Of a stretch of 64,000 bases of DNA, positions 1-12,499 are shown one piece after another. The first letter of the stretch is position 1; every line of letters begins with the position of its first letter. The translations under genes were made by a program, and so were the position numbers. Below the pieces are notes generated by a model. The model ran no database searches. It was not told where the DNA came from and was given only the letters and a program-made list of their open reading frames with translations. Source of the DNA: Trichomonas vaginalis G3 (Eukaryota > Parabasalia > Trichomonadida > Trichomonadidae); the NCBI RefSeq assembly GCF_026262505.1, contig NC_067204.1, positions 5,737,797 through 5,801,796 on the forward strand, read 5' to 3'.

Positions 1-2
1 AT

Positions 3-1172
3 GCTACTTATTGTCTTGTTATTGCAGGTGAAAATGAATTTGATTTAACAATTGCCAATAGTGCATCAAACAACAATGAAATCTCATATAGTCAATTTGA
101 TCTTTCAAATGGAGCTAGTATTGCAGCAGGAGAATCACGAACAATCAGTTCCACACTTGGCGTTTGTATTCGCTATACAGACACCACATCAGTTGATTCA
201 TCTTTAACTATAACAATTAATAAAGATAATCATAATTCAGAAACGCCATCAACAATTTTTGGTCATGATATTAATGGTTTAGAATATAAAGCAAAGGACA
301 GTATTAATGTTATGGATTTCACCCGATCATTAAATTTGGGATTAAATAAATTAATTATTAAAAATACTACTACTAATATATACGTAGTTGCGAGGTCATC
401 ATACGTAGTATTCACAGAATTCAAGGGTATCAGCTGTAAAGTAAGCACTTTGGGAGGAACAGCTAATGATATCCTTGGATCCACTAAAATTGTCGCTGTT
501 TACTTCAATACATCTGGATACTTAACATTTCAAACTGATGAAAAGACTCCTCAGCCATGCAGGCTTGTATATTTCAAAACTTTTCCATCAAATTGTAACC
601 AAATTTTCACAATTTCTGGAGAAGGATCTATTGAAGACGAAGCAGAAGGTAATGAAACCCTTTGTGTTGCGGCTGCTTTCTCTTCCGGTACAGCCAAAAT
701 TGAAGTCGAAGGTAAATATAATTATTACCAAGCAGATGGAGTTACAACGCCTCAATCACTTGATGATTCGGTTGACCTTAAATTTACTTCTGCTGTCGCT
801 GTTAACTTTTCTTCAAATACTGATGATGATGCAGAATTTAAGCTTTCGGTCAAAACAGATGATAATGATAAGTCAACCAAATATGTCATCAAACCTGGCA
901 ATGAATACAAATCATATTATTACGCTGGAAAAGAATTTGGCGAATTAAACGGAAAACATGATTCTAAGAAAGAAAAAGACAATAAAGCAATAATGATTGT
1001 AATAATTAGTGTTGTTACTGTCATCATTATTGCAGCTATTGTTGCAATTTATATTTGTTACGTGAAGAAACGTAAAATGAATCAAGAAGCTGGCATTGAC
1101 ACAGTTCCATTAGACAATTATGGAGAATTACAAGATAATTTTGCGGATCCACTTGTTGATGATGCGAATTAA
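3..1172 (+). CDS. Type I membrane protein, 5' end outside window
   Basis: The frame is open from the window edge to a TAA stop at 1170-1172, so only the C-terminal 389 or so residues are seen. The visible part is an extracellular-type region rich in Asn, Ser and Thr, then one strongly hydrophobic membrane segment encoded near 985-1060, then a basic stop-transfer (KKRK) and a short cytoplasmic tail ending PLVDDAN. A paralogue on the minus strand at 57542-59073 shares the domain order and a similar tail (EPLVDNADQV). The shared tail suggests a conserved sorting or endocytosis signal, which is inference. I do not recognise a named family. No lesion is visible here, unlike in the paralogue. Confidence 0.75.
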   Translation, partial: ATYCLVIAGENEFDLTIANSASNNNEISYSQFDLSNGASIAAGESRTISSTLGVCIRYTDTTSVDSSLTITINKDNHNSETPSTIFGHDINGLEYKAKDSINVMDFTRSLNLGLNKLIIKNTTTNIYVVARSSYVVFTEFKGISCKVSTLGGTANDILGSTKIVAVYFNTSGYLTFQTDEKTPQPCRLVYFKTFPSNCNQIFTISGEGSIEDEAEGNETLCVAAAFSSGTAKIEVEGKYNYYQADGVTTPQSLDDSVDLKFTSAVAVNFSSNTDDDAEFKLSVKTDDNDKSTKYVIKPGNEYKSYYYAGKEFGELNGKHDSKKEKDNKAIMIVIISVVTVIIIAAIVAIYICYVKKRKMNQEAGIDTVPLDNYGELQDNFADPLVDDAN

Positions 1173-1633
1173 TTTCAAAATCTAAATTTTATTTTTCTAA
1201 AAAGGATTTTTATTATGCGAAATCAATTATTTTACTTGAAGTAAATCTCACTCTCTTACTTTACCCTATGAATATTGCTTTCAATAATATTTGAATTCGA
1301 AATACATAATTGAAAGTTAAAATTCAATGTTCCAAATGTGACAAAATTTTAACTGATTATTAACTACTGTATATGAAAGTATTTCATTTATTCAATTTGG
1401 GGAATTTCAATTATTTAAATATAGAATTAAATATATTTTATCAGGATTAATAAATTAGCATGCGAATCTGAGTGTTGAGCTTGAATTGTTCATTTAAAAA
1501 GTTAATAAAAAATTTAGCGAATAATATTTATAAATAGACATTGATTTATTTATATACAATCTATACAGTTTATAAGAATTAGAAAGACATTAAACATTAA
1601 GCGCAAATAAAAAATAAAAATATTTTTTCAAAA
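1173..1633. other. Intergenic, AT-rich
   Basis: This gap lies between two convergent genes. It is AT-rich with scattered short open frames, and I see no gene, repeat or RNA in it. Confidence 0.6.
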
Positions 1634-2338
1634 TTATTCTGTTTTTTGAATCGTATCTTCATCAAGTAATTCTACATTTTCCAAGTAGTTCTTAATTAGC
1701 CTCAAAGTGTACTGATGGCATTTAGCCAATTCGATTTTCATGACGCAATCTTCGTGAGAATAAGCGCTTTCATAGTGAGCAACTATATCAATGACTTTAG
1801 AAACATCGTCATCTGTTGGGAGTCTCAGTAATTTATCATAGATCTCATTAGGATCAACAGGTGTGCCATCATCGCCTAAATTTGGCAAAAGTGGAATATT
1901 ATCGTTAATTGGGATATAATCTTGAGAACTGAGGGCTTTATCTAATTCCTCCATGCTATCTGGTATTGATGGAAGAATATTGTTTAAAATTTCTGAAATT
2001 TGTTGAATATTGAATTGAAATTGGTTTGGCGTTGATCCTTCGAGTTGTAAGGATTTGTTGCATATAATCTTGCATATTGTCTGTAATGCTAATGAAATTT
2101 CTGAATCTGAATTCAAAGAACGAGCTGATGTGAGAAATGTTTCTTTAACTTCATCTACAAACTCTGTTATTGATTTGTATTCGTTCTTCTTGAGTTTTTC
2201 TTGAATTTTTTGAATTGGAAAAACATTTTCGTAATTTAACTTGAAAGATTTAAAATAATTCAATGCAGCAAGTCCTAATGGTGATGCTAATGCGTTATCT
2301 AGAATAGTTATACATTGATTATTTATAAATGGGTGCAT
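1634..2338 (-). CDS. Bromodomain-like protein (degenerate)
   Basis: A 234-residue protein. Residues of about 20-95 have the spacing of a bromodomain core: a hydrophobic helix, then an EYKSITEFVDEVKETF stretch like the conserved Y.S..EF..DV...F segment, then a long helix. The acetyl-lysine-binding Asn region is not clear, so it may be a diverged or non-binding bromodomain. The C-terminal half is acidic with helical stretches and no recognised domain. The start is supported by an Inr on the minus strand at 2365-2373. It lies downstream of the P-loop ATPase gene on the same strand but has its own promoter. The family call is tentative. Confidence 0.6.
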   Translation of the reverse strand: MHPFINNQCITILDNALASPLGLAALNYFKSFKLNYENVFPIQKIQEKLKKNEYKSITEFVDEVKETFLTSARSLNSDSEISLALQTICKIICNKSLQLEGSTPNQFQFNIQQISEILNNILPSIPDSMEELDKALSSQDYIPINDNIPLLPNLGDDGTPVDPNEIYDKLLRLPTDDDVSKVIDIVAHYESAYSHEDCVMKIELAKCHQYTLRLIKNYLENVELLDEDTIQKTE

Positions 2339-2364
2339 TTCTTGGGAATTATAAAACGAATGAC

Positions 2365-2373
2365 AAAAAGTGA
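2365..2373 (-). promoter_or_regulatory. Initiator (Inr) TCACTTTTT
   Basis: The motif matches the trichomonad initiator TCA(C/T)(T/A)(T/A) and lies 27 bases upstream of the ATG at 2338, the short leader typical of these organisms. Confidence 0.7.
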
Positions 2374-2632
2374 CAGTTCACGAAATTTTAAAACAAATTC
2401 CAATTCTTTTGCATTTAATACAATTGTCTTTCATCACAAAATGCAAAAACAAAGTTTACTTTGGAAGAATTATTCCAATTCTTTCAAGATTTCTCTCAGT
2501 TCTAGCTATTAGAATAATGAGTTACATCTGTTATGTTTATCACTAAATGTTGATGTTTGATTGAAAATAAAACATATGAGAAACAATATTTACAAAATTA
2601 AAAAAATAAACAAAGAATAATATATTGAATTA

Positions 2633-3904
2633 CTATTCTTTAATTGCAAACGTTATATTTTCTGATGTTTGCATTTCAAAAACCATATCTTCATTAATTT
2701 CTTCATTTCCAATGCTTTCAAGGTCATAACAGAACTGTGATACAAGCTGAATGATTAGCTTCTTTTGGTATTCCAATCCTGACGGAACTAACCCAAATTT
2801 GTTCAAATTTGGATCTGAGAATTTTTGGTAACTTTTGAGTTCTGTAAGGATAGACTTGTATTTGTGAAGTAATTGTGGGCATCCTCTGCACATTGTTGGC
2901 TTAATTTCTAAAAATGGATTGTCAATTTGAATAATTTGAAGTTCTGAAAGATCTGATTCAGAAACAAACGATGTAGTATCAATAAAAGCAGGTGGATTTC
3001 CGAGAGCATCGATTGGAATTCCATCATTTTTCGGAGAAATTATAAAATTATGATTTTTAAGTATTTCTACAATGCAATCTAAGAAATTGGCTTCACTATG
3101 TTCGGATTCATTCTCCATACTAAATGGGAAATTACATAAATCAAGATGATCGAAAATATAAATTATATTCTTAAATCCGAAAGTAAATGATAGTTCCATT
3201 GGTAGAGACATGATTGTTTCAAGTAGTATATTGATTTTCGAGGGGCCGTTCTTGAATGCTGACACTACATTTCTGCCTATTTTTTCAATTTGAGTTGTAG
3301 GGAATTGTTCACTAATTTTTACATGAGATGGCAGTTCTGGTGATACACCTGTATTAGGTAAATCTAATAGCCAGCTAAATAAAGATGATGCAAAGGGGAA
3401 AATTCGAGGTGCTTGCCATATTAGCTGATTCATTGTGGCAGTAACGATTTCAATATATACAGAGTTTACATCTACTATTCTTTGTAATGAATTCTCCCAG
3501 TTTATTGGGAAAAAGAATAAATTTTCTATTTTCTTTTCATTAACTAATGTATGAAGCATTTCATTTGCTAAAAATGACATGATTGTTGATTTTCCTGTAT
3601 GTGCAAAGCCGTCAATGTAAAATCTCCAATTATCAAACTGATTTTGTGAAATTATTTTTTCGATTTTTGCTTTTATTTCATCATAAAAGTCTATATCTTC
3701 TTCGTTTTTCTGTATCCCTATAGATTGACTTATTAGTGATGCTGAAATCCTTGATGCCGTGCTAGTTTGACAAAAATTTGTAATATCTGGATAATTTGGA
3801 AGCTGTTTTCTTTGTGAAGGAGTTAAAAATCCATGAAGACACATTAATGAGCCTGCAATATGATCTGAAACAGAAAGATTTGTCCTTTCAATTCGATCAG
3901 TCAT
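2633..3904 (-). CDS. P-loop ATPase of unknown function
   Basis: A 423-residue protein. A Walker A motif GFAHTGKS lies at residues 99-106 and a likely Walker B stretch NIIYIFDHLDL at about 247-257, so it should bind ATP or GTP in a STAND/AAA-like fold. The N-terminal 95 residues include a polar linker. A cysteine pair (CRGCP) lies in the C-terminal third. It reads as a single-domain regulatory NTPase lacking an obvious effector or repeat domain. I do not recognise a named family. The TA-flanked repeat block begins 265 bases upstream of its start, so its promoter region is short and adjoins the block. Confidence 0.7.
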   Translation of the reverse strand: MTDRIERTNLSVSDHIAGSLMCLHGFLTPSQRKQLPNYPDITNFCQTSTASRISASLISQSIGIQKNEEDIDFYDEIKAKIEKIISQNQFDNWRFYIDGFAHTGKSTIMSFLANEMLHTLVNEKKIENLFFFPINWENSLQRIVDVNSVYIEIVTATMNQLIWQAPRIFPFASSLFSWLLDLPNTGVSPELPSHVKISEQFPTTQIEKIGRNVVSAFKNGPSKINILLETIMSLPMELSFTFGFKNIIYIFDHLDLCNFPFSMENESEHSEANFLDCIVEILKNHNFIISPKNDGIPIDALGNPPAFIDTTSFVSESDLSELQIIQIDNPFLEIKPTMCRGCPQLLHKYKSILTELKSYQKFSDPNLNKFGLVPSGLEYQKKLIIQLVSQFCYDLESIGNEEINEDMVFEMQTSENITFAIKE

Positions 3905-5136
3905 AGCTAAAAATATAAAAAAAAATTAAAAACGTCATTCTTGAAGGAACCAAAACCCTTTATTGTTTTTCATGCTAAAATATCTTACACTTCGCTAATC
4001 ACATTGAGTGTTTTAATACAAGAATACATATTCACTGCTCTAATATCTTAATAGCTAACACCTAAAAACTTGCATTGAGGTCTCTCTAATCTTTGAGCTA
4101 GCAACTAACAATGAATCTCGAATGACAAATACCTTTTCAATGGTCTCATAAAAGAAGTTAATCTTTTAATACCCTTGTTTTCCAGGAATTTACAAAAAGT
4201 GCATGACCCTACCCAGGGGTCCAAAATGCCCCTTTTTTCCAGCTCGCATATACCACGAGCTAATAGACAAAGACGAATAGCATAACATGAATACCTATAG
4301 TGTGGGTATTAGATTTAGCATACTTCCAATGGAAACTAAGAGGGTAACTGACATGATAATTAAAGATTTGATTAGCTCATAACTCACTCATTTTTATTAA
4401 TGTGACTGTGATATTTTAACAGATGTGTGGGCAAGTATTAGAGATTATGATCATGTAATCAGATTAAAATTCTAAAAAGATTGATTGAAATTATTAACTT
4501 TTCCTTTACTAGTAATGTTAGAAAACAGATATTTTCCTCCCTAGTATATGAATTTATAATTAATATCTTGAAAATAGAAAACAAAGTAAATTTTAAAAAT
4601 GTAAGATTATTATTAATCAATTTTTGATATTTTGCACGAATTCATGCTATCCTATGGGAAATGTGATGCGATGATTATTTTAATGATATTTTGCGGAAGA
4701 ATTTACAAATCAAAAGTTGATTTCTCGTGTTTTAATAGAAATGAACTTGGTGAATAGTAAGTGTATATGGTACTTCTTATAAATGACAACTATTATTTGT
4801 TTAAAATCAATTGCGAAATCTTGAATAATATTTAAGCAGGAACAAATGATAAATGAATGTATAATATATAATACTATTATATGCTTAGACTAAGAACGAG
4901 GATATGAGAATCAAACATAGGCAAGTAGTTAAAATCGAAAATTCAAAGGGAATTTAAGACAACTAAAAAGTTTAAGCTGAGGGAATATGACGTACAGTAA
5001 TGAGTGACAAGGATATGAAATGGAAATAAGATAATTTGTAGAATATTTCATAATTAACAAAAAACAAAGTTTGTAAGATATGACAATTGTAATGGTATGG
5101 CAGTATCACATGTATTTACAACAATAAAACGTTATT

Positions 5137-6745
5137 GTTGTTCATAATGCAACTTTGAGAAGAATATTTTGTGATTTTTCAAAAAGTTGCATCAAAGACA
5201 GTCATTCTATAATAATGGCTGTCTTTGTTTGCAATAATCACTTGTATTGCAAACAATAACAACTGATTGTTGTTCATAATGCAACATTATTTAGAATCAT
5301 AAAAGATTTTGAAAAAAGTTGCATCAAAGACAGTCATTCTATAATAATGGCTGTCTTTGTTTGCAATAATCACTTGTATTGCAAACAATAACAACTGATT
5401 GTTGTTCATAATGCAACATTATTTAGAATCATAAAAGATTTTGAAAAAAGTTGCATCAAAGACAGTCATTCTATAATAATGGCTGTCTTTGTTTGCAATA
5501 ATCACTTGTATTGCAAACAATAACAACTGATTGTTGTTCATAATGCAACATTATTTAGAATCATAAAAGATTTTGAAAAAAGTTGCATCAAAGACAGTCA
5601 TTCTATAATAATGGCTGTCTTTGTTTGCAATAATCACTTGTATTGCAAACAATAACAACTGATTGTTGTTCATAATGCAACATTATTTAGAATCATAAAA
5701 GATTTTGAAAAAAGTTGCATCAAAGACAGTCATTCTATAATAATGGCTGTCTTTGTTTGCAATAATCACTTGTATTGCAAACAATAACAACTGATTGTTG
5801 TTCATAATGCAACATTATTTAGAATCATAAAAGATTTTGAAAAAAGTTGCATCAAAGACAGTCATTCTATAATAATGGCTGTCTTTGTTTGCAATAATCA
5901 CTTGTATTGCAAACAATAACAACTGATTGTTGTTCATAATGCAACATTATTTAGAATCATAAAAGATTTTGAAAAAAGTTGCATCAAAGACAGTCATTCT
6001 ATAATAATGGCTGTCTTTGTTTGCAATAATCACTTGTATTGCAAACAATAACAACTGATTGTTGTTCATAATGCAACATTATTTAGAATCATAAAAGATT
6101 TTGAAAAAAGTTGCATCAAAGACAGTCATTCTATAATAATGGCTGTCTTTGTTTGCAATAATCACTTGTATTGCAAACAATAACAACTGATTGTTGTTCA
6201 TAATGCAACATTATTTAGAATCATAAAAGATTTTGAAAAAAGTTGCATCAAAGACAGTCATTCTATAATAATGGCTGTCTTTGTTTGCAATAATCACTTG
6301 TATTGCAAACAATAACAACTGATTGTTGTTCATAATGCAACATTATTTAGAATCATAAAAGATTTTGAAAAAAGTTGCATCAAAGACAGTCATTCTATAA
6401 TAATGGCTGTCTTTGTTTGCAATAATCACTTGTATTGCAAACAATAACAACTGATTGTTGTTCATAATGCAACATTATTTAGAATCATAAAAGATTTTGA
6501 AAAAAGTTGCATCAAAGACAGTCATTCTATAATAATGGTTGTCTTCGTGTGCAATAGACACGTATCATATATGTATAAACAACTGATTGTTGTTCATAAT
6601 GCAACTTTGAGAAGAATCTTTTGTGATTCTTCATAAAGTTGCATCAAAGACAATCATTTGCATAATATGACTCTTCTAGTTCTCAATAACAAATTGATAT
6701 TTATATATAATCACGTGATTGTTCTTCATAATGCAATTTTGCATA
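5137..6745. repeat. 132-bp multi-hairpin satellite, left array
   Basis: Units start at 5186 and every 132 bases to 6374, giving ten copies that look identical, followed by two diverged copies at 6506 and 6638. Each unit carries four inverted repeats in a row: CAAAGACAG/CTGTCTTTG with a short loop, TTTGCAATA/TATTGCAAA with an 8-base loop, AACAAC/GTTGTT, and ATGCAAC/GTTGCAT with a longer spacer. The unit is not coding; the short open frames inside it are chance. The array forms the left arm of a large inverted repeat. Confidence 0.95.
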
Positions 6746-8130
6746 AAATCTTTCTTCTGTTTTAAATCAATATCAGAACCTTATATTTATTTAAATTATA
6801 TCATTACTTTATTATTTCATCAATTATCTCTCTTGTTTTTAACTTTTTTTCAATCAAATGTATGATTTCATATTTTATCTTATTCATGAATTGATACAGC
6901 TAATATCTTATATTCGATTGATAATACTGGCCAACTACAATCCAGAATACATTAGTGTAGCTCAAAGTTCAATCTTCAAATTCAGTTTGTAGAACATTTC
7001 TGTTTTCATCACTTATCTCTTATATAAATTATATAAGTATTCATATTGATTCATAAATTCCTATATTACATTGAGACTTCATAATTTTTTTATTGAATGA
7101 TTTAAACCATTTATATAAACCTAATATTCAGACCTAACAATATCCAAATATTATTTCCCACATGTATCTGAGCATTTTCACAGATTTTACCAAAATTTTC
7201 AAAAAATGTGTTTTGAGATGATGGATTACCCATAATTTTTCAAAAAATTGAAAAATAAAGATCATCATATGACAATTATTTTTCAACCAAAAAATGGCTC
7301 GAAATTTTAAGAATCCATTGAAAAAATCGAGCTCCAATATTTTGTAAAGTTCTCAATTTTAGAGGTTTGTTCGATTTGAAAATAGAAGATAGATTTGATT
7401 TCATGAAAGTACAAAAATCGGTAGAAAGCACTCTTTAAATATTTAGTATACTTGCTCTTAAATGATAATGATTTTCTCACAAAATTTTGTACAATTTGAA
7501 AAACATTTTTTGCTGAGATTTTTATTGATTTCAAAGATCTATTATAAATAAATCATATTTAACTTAGCTGAAAGAGTGAAATGGTTTATTTTCAGTATTA
7601 GCTTTGTTGTATATGATGGAATTCAGAATAACTAGAGGTTAAATTCATCATTATAAATTTCATAAAATTCTATAAGTAATAAGACAAAAAGATATGCATT
7701 ATTATAATAGCTGTAATATAAATGATATATTACTAAAGGTGGGTTATATAATTGAGTTAAAAAAGAAAATAATTTTCTAAACCAAATGAGTGTTTAAGTT
7801 TGATCTCGTTACACATGATCATAGAAGAGAATATAACAGTAAATATTTAGGCCCGTGTATTTCTCCAAGCATAACTTAATGTTCTACAAACTGAATTTGA
7901 AGATTGAACTTTGAGCTACACTAATGTATTCTGGATTGTAGTTGGCCAGTATTATCAATCGAATATAAGATATTAGCTGTATCAATTCATGAATAAGATA
8001 AAATATGAAATCATACATTTGATTGAAAAAAAGTTAAAAACAAGAGAGATAATTGATGAAATAATAAAGTAATGATATAATTTAAATAAATATAAGGTTC
8101 TGATATTGATTTAAAACAGAAGAAAGATTT
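6746..8130. repeat. Centre of giant inverted repeat (unique arms plus spacer)
   Basis: Bases 6746-6998 and 7878-8130 are exact reverse complements as far as I can read, extending into the satellite arrays on both sides with the same diverged inner units. They enclose an 879-base AT-rich spacer (6999-7877) with no supported gene. The symmetry sum of coordinates is 14876. Perfect arms mean a recent inverted duplication, ongoing conversion between arms, or an assembly product. Confidence 0.9.
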
Positions 8131-10672
8131 TATGCAAAATTGCATTATGAAGAACAATCACGTGATTATATATAAATATCAATTTGTTATTGAGAACTAG
8201 AAGAGTCATATTATGCAAATGATTGTCTTTGATGCAACTTTATGAAGAATCACAAAAGATTCTTCTCAAAGTTGCATTATGAACAACAATCAGTTGTTTA
8301 TACATATATGATACGTGTCTATTGCACACGAAGACAACCATTATTATAGAATGACTGTCTTTGATGCAACTTTTTTCAAAATCTTTTATGATTCTAAATA
8401 ATGTTGCATTATGAACAACAATCAGTTGTTATTGTTTGCAATACAAGTGATTATTGCAAACAAAGACAGCCATTATTATAGAATGACTGTCTTTGATGCA
8501 ACTTTTTTCAAAATCTTTTATGATTCTAAATAATGTTGCATTATGAACAACAATCAGTTGTTATTGTTTGCAATACAAGTGATTATTGCAAACAAAGACA
8601 GCCATTATTATAGAATGACTGTCTTTGATGCAACTTTTTTCAAAATCTTTTATGATTCTAAATAATGTTGCATTATGAACAACAATCAGTTGTTATTGTT
8701 TGCAATACAAGTGATTATTGCAAACAAAGACAGCCATTATTATAGAATGACTGTCTTTGATGCAACTTTTTTCAAAATCTTTTATGATTCTAAATAATGT
8801 TGCATTATGAACAACAATCAGTTGTTATTGTTTGCAATACAAGTGATTATTGCAAACAAAGACAGCCATTATTATAGAATGACTGTCTTTGATGCAACTT
8901 TTTTCAAAATCTTTTATGATTCTAAATAATGTTGCATTATGAACAACAATCAGTTGTTATTGTTTGCAATACAAGTGATTATTGCAAACAAAGACAGCCA
9001 TTATTATAGAATGACTGTCTTTGATGCAACTTTTTTCAAAATCTTTTATGATTCTAAATAATGTTGCATTATGAACAACAATCAGTTGTTATTGTTTGCA
9101 ATACAAGTGATTATTGCAAACAAAGACAGCCATTATTATAGAATGACTGTCTTTGATGCAACTTTTTTCAAAATCTTTTATGATTCTAAATAATGTTGCA
9201 TTATGAACAACAATCAGTTGTTATTGTTTGCAATACAAGTGATTATTGCAAACAAAGACAGCCATTATTATAGAATGACTGTCTTTGATGCAACTTTTTT
9301 CAAAATCTTTTATGATTCTAAATAATGTTGCATTATGAACAACAATCAGTTGTTATTGTTTGCAATACAAGTGATTATTGCAAACAAAGACAGCCATTAT
9401 TATAGAATGACTGTCTTTGATGCAACTTTTTTCAAAATCTTTTATGATTCTAAATAATGTTGCATTATGAACAACAATCAGTTGTTATTGTTTGCAATAC
9501 AAGTGATTATTGCAAACAAAGACAGCCATTATTATAGAATGACTGTCTTTGATGCAACTTTTTTCAAAATCTTTTATGATTCTAAATAATGTTGCATTAT
9601 GAACAACAATCAGTTGTTATTGTTTGCAATACAAGTGATTATTGCAAACAAAGACAGCCATTATTATAGAATGACTGTCTTTGATGCAACTTTTTTCAAA
9701 ATCTTTTATGATTCTAAATAATGTTGCATTATGAACAACAATCAGTTGTTATTGTTTGCAATACAAGTGATTATTGCAAACAAAGACAGCCATTATTATA
9801 GAATGACTGTCTTTGATGCAACTTTTTTCAAAATCTTTTATGATTCTAAATAATGTTGCATTATGAACAACAATCAGTTGTTATTGTTTGCAATACAAGT
9901 GATTATTGCAAACAAAGACAGCCATTATTATAGAATGACTGTCTTTGATGCAACTTTTTTCAAAATCTTTTATGATTCTAAATGTTTGCATTATGAACAA
10001 CAATCAGTTGTTATTGTTTGCAATACAAGTGATTATTGCAAACAAAGACAGCCATTATTATAGAATGACTGTCTTTGATGCAACTTTTTCAAAATCTTTA
10101 TGATTCTAAATAATGTTGCATTATGAACAACAATCAGTTGTTATTGTTTGCAATACAAGTGATTATTGCAAACAAAGACAGCCATTATTATAGAATGACT
10201 GTCTTTGATGCAACTTTTTTCAAAATTTTTATGATTCTAAATAATGTTGCATTATGAACAACAATCAGTTGTTATTGTTTGCAATACAAGTGATTATTGC
10301 AAACAAAGACAGCCATTATTATAGAATGACTGTCTTTGATGCAACTTTTTTCAAAATCTTTTATGATTCTAAATAATGTTGCATTATGAACAACAATCAG
10401 TTGTTATTGTTTGCAATACAAGTGATTATTGCAAACAAAGACAGCCATTATTATAGAATGACTGTCTTTGATGCAACTTTTTTCAAAATCTTTTATGATT
10501 CTAAATAATGTTGCATTATCAACAACAATCACTTGTATATACATAGATACCAGATGACTATTGCACAAAAAGACAACTATTGTCTATAAATTGCTGTCTT
10601 TGATGCAACTTTATTATGAATCACAAATGATTCTTCGCAAAGTTGTACTATCAACAATAATCACGTGTCATT
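8131..10672. repeat. 132-bp multi-hairpin satellite, right array
   Basis: This is the reverse complement of the left array, with regular unit starts from 8403 to 10378, about 16 units, then a diverged terminal unit from 10510. Twelve copies appear identical; near 9984, 10100 and 10235 there are small indels. The inner end matches the inner end of the left array base for base, but the copy number is higher (about 16 against 10), so the arms differ only in array length. Confidence 0.95.
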
Positions 10673-11780
10673 GTTATCAACACATAGTATACTAGTAATT
10701 CCCCTATATTAATCATAATATTCTCTAACTTTAACACACACAACAAATACAACATCTTAATTTAAATCAAATATATATCTACAAGTGTCCAAAATACATC
10801 TAACCATTTTATAGCATATAAACTCTATCTCACAAATCCTATTTCAGTCTTTTTTATATATTAATAAATTAACTTTCATATTAATTCTTATATCATAATG
10901 ATCATTCATATTTAAGATTACCATTTGTCTACTCAATCATATCAACATATTCAAATGTTCAGCTATATTCATATTTTATATAGTTTCTATAATCATTTTC
11001 ATTTGTCGGTCCCTTTTTCATTTGTTTACCGAATACATTATGGTCAGATATATGACCATTCTTAATTACAAATTATTTACTTTAATCACGCCCATAATTT
11101 TGTACGAGATTTTGTTCGTTTATTGAATTTTTCCTCCATTCATATATCAAATATATTATAATTACATGATTCGCTTGAAAATTTATAAATCAATCTTTTA
11201 TTGCTTGTTTTGTCAAAAATTTGAATTCAATTTCTTCCATTTCCAAAAGACAACATTACCACTGAATGGTCAGATATATGCTCAATCTATTTGTATTTTT
11301 ATTTCTTAGAAATTCCTTTTCTTTAATATTTTTGATTTTTTCCCTTATTATAAATCATATTGTTACATATTAAGTTATGTCAAAATGTAAGCTATTGAAT
11401 TTTTTGAGAGGGAAATAATCGTCGAGGAAGTAAAAAGTGACGCTTTAGGAAATATTATTAGAAATATGATAATAAATATATTTGGAAAAAATATATTTTT
11501 TTCAAAAATTGAAATGTTCATAGAATATTTTGAAATATGTAGGGAATTGAATTTGGTAATATATGATAAACAGGATTTTTAAATTTCAAGGAAAAATAGC
11601 TTTTGTGAATACTTTTGAGAACTCTTCTCAAAGATCATGATTCAAATATATTAAAGAGCCAAAATATTAGAGATGAGTTCATAATCAAAATTTTACATTT
11701 TAATTATTTAGAAAAACGTATTAACCTCAATAAAAAATATCTCAAAGATTAATAGTTAATTTAGGGTTTCCTAGCTATCT

Positions 11781-12499
11781 AGAGGGAATTGTTCCTGATG
11801 ATGTATATATTTATAATGTATGCATCATAAGGAACAATTCCCTCCTTAAAACGAGAAAACTTGTTCGAAATTGTTTATCATTTCGAACAAGTTTTCTCGT
11901 TTTTAATAACAAACTAAAGGCTATGAGGCACTGATTATATACTAGTGCCTCATACCCTTTAGTTCCCAGTAGATAGCTGGGAAACTTTCTCCAAATGATA
12001 AGTTATTTAGAGAAAGTTTCCCAGCTATCTAGAGGGAATTGTTCCTGATGATGTATATATTTATAATGTATGCATCATAAGGAACAATTCCCTCGCTGAA
12101 GTGAGAAAACTTGTTCGCAATCATTTCGCATTGCGAACAAGTTTTCTCGTTTTTAATAACAAACTAAAGGCTATGAGGCACTGATTATATACTAGTGCCT
12201 CATACCCTTTAGTTCCCAGTAGATAGCTGGGAAACTTTCTCCAAATGATAAGTTATTTAGAGAAAGTTTCCCAGCTATCTAGAGGGAATTGTTCCTGATG
12301 ATGTATATATTTATAATGTATGCATCATAAGGAACAATTCCCTCGCTGAAGTGAGAAAACTTGTTCGCAATCATTTCGCATTGCGAACAAGTTTTCTCGT
12401 TTTTAATAACAAACTAAAGGCTATGAGGCACTGATTATATACTAGTGCCTCATAGCCTTTAGTTCCCAGTAGATAGCTGGGAAACTTTCTCCAAATGAT
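11781..12499. repeat. 250-bp satellite made of four long hairpins
   Basis: Three units begin at 11781, 12031 and 12281, the last slightly short. Each contains four strong hairpins with stems of about 15-21 bp: a GAGGGAATTGTTCCT stem, a GAGAAAACTTGTTCG stem, an AAAGG.TATGAGGCACT stem, and an AGATAGCTGGGAAACTTTCT stem that spans the unit border. In unit 1 the second stem reads TTCGAAAT/ATTTCGAA where units 2 and 3 read TTCGCAAT/ATTGCGAA, so both arms changed together. The loop also changed. Confidence 0.95.

Noticed and set aside
7134-7534. Two overlapping short minus-strand frames in the palindrome spacer
   Set aside because: Low-complexity Phe/Lys/Ile composition as expected from AT-rich DNA; no Inr or recognisable motif.
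9863-10063. 66-codon frame in the right satellite
   Set aside because: It is produced by the 132-bp repeat and exists only where a small indel opens the frame.
5186-10640. Regular repeats resembling a CRISPR array
   Set aside because: The units are identical from end to end with no unique spacers, and the organism is a eukaryote. This is a tandem satellite.
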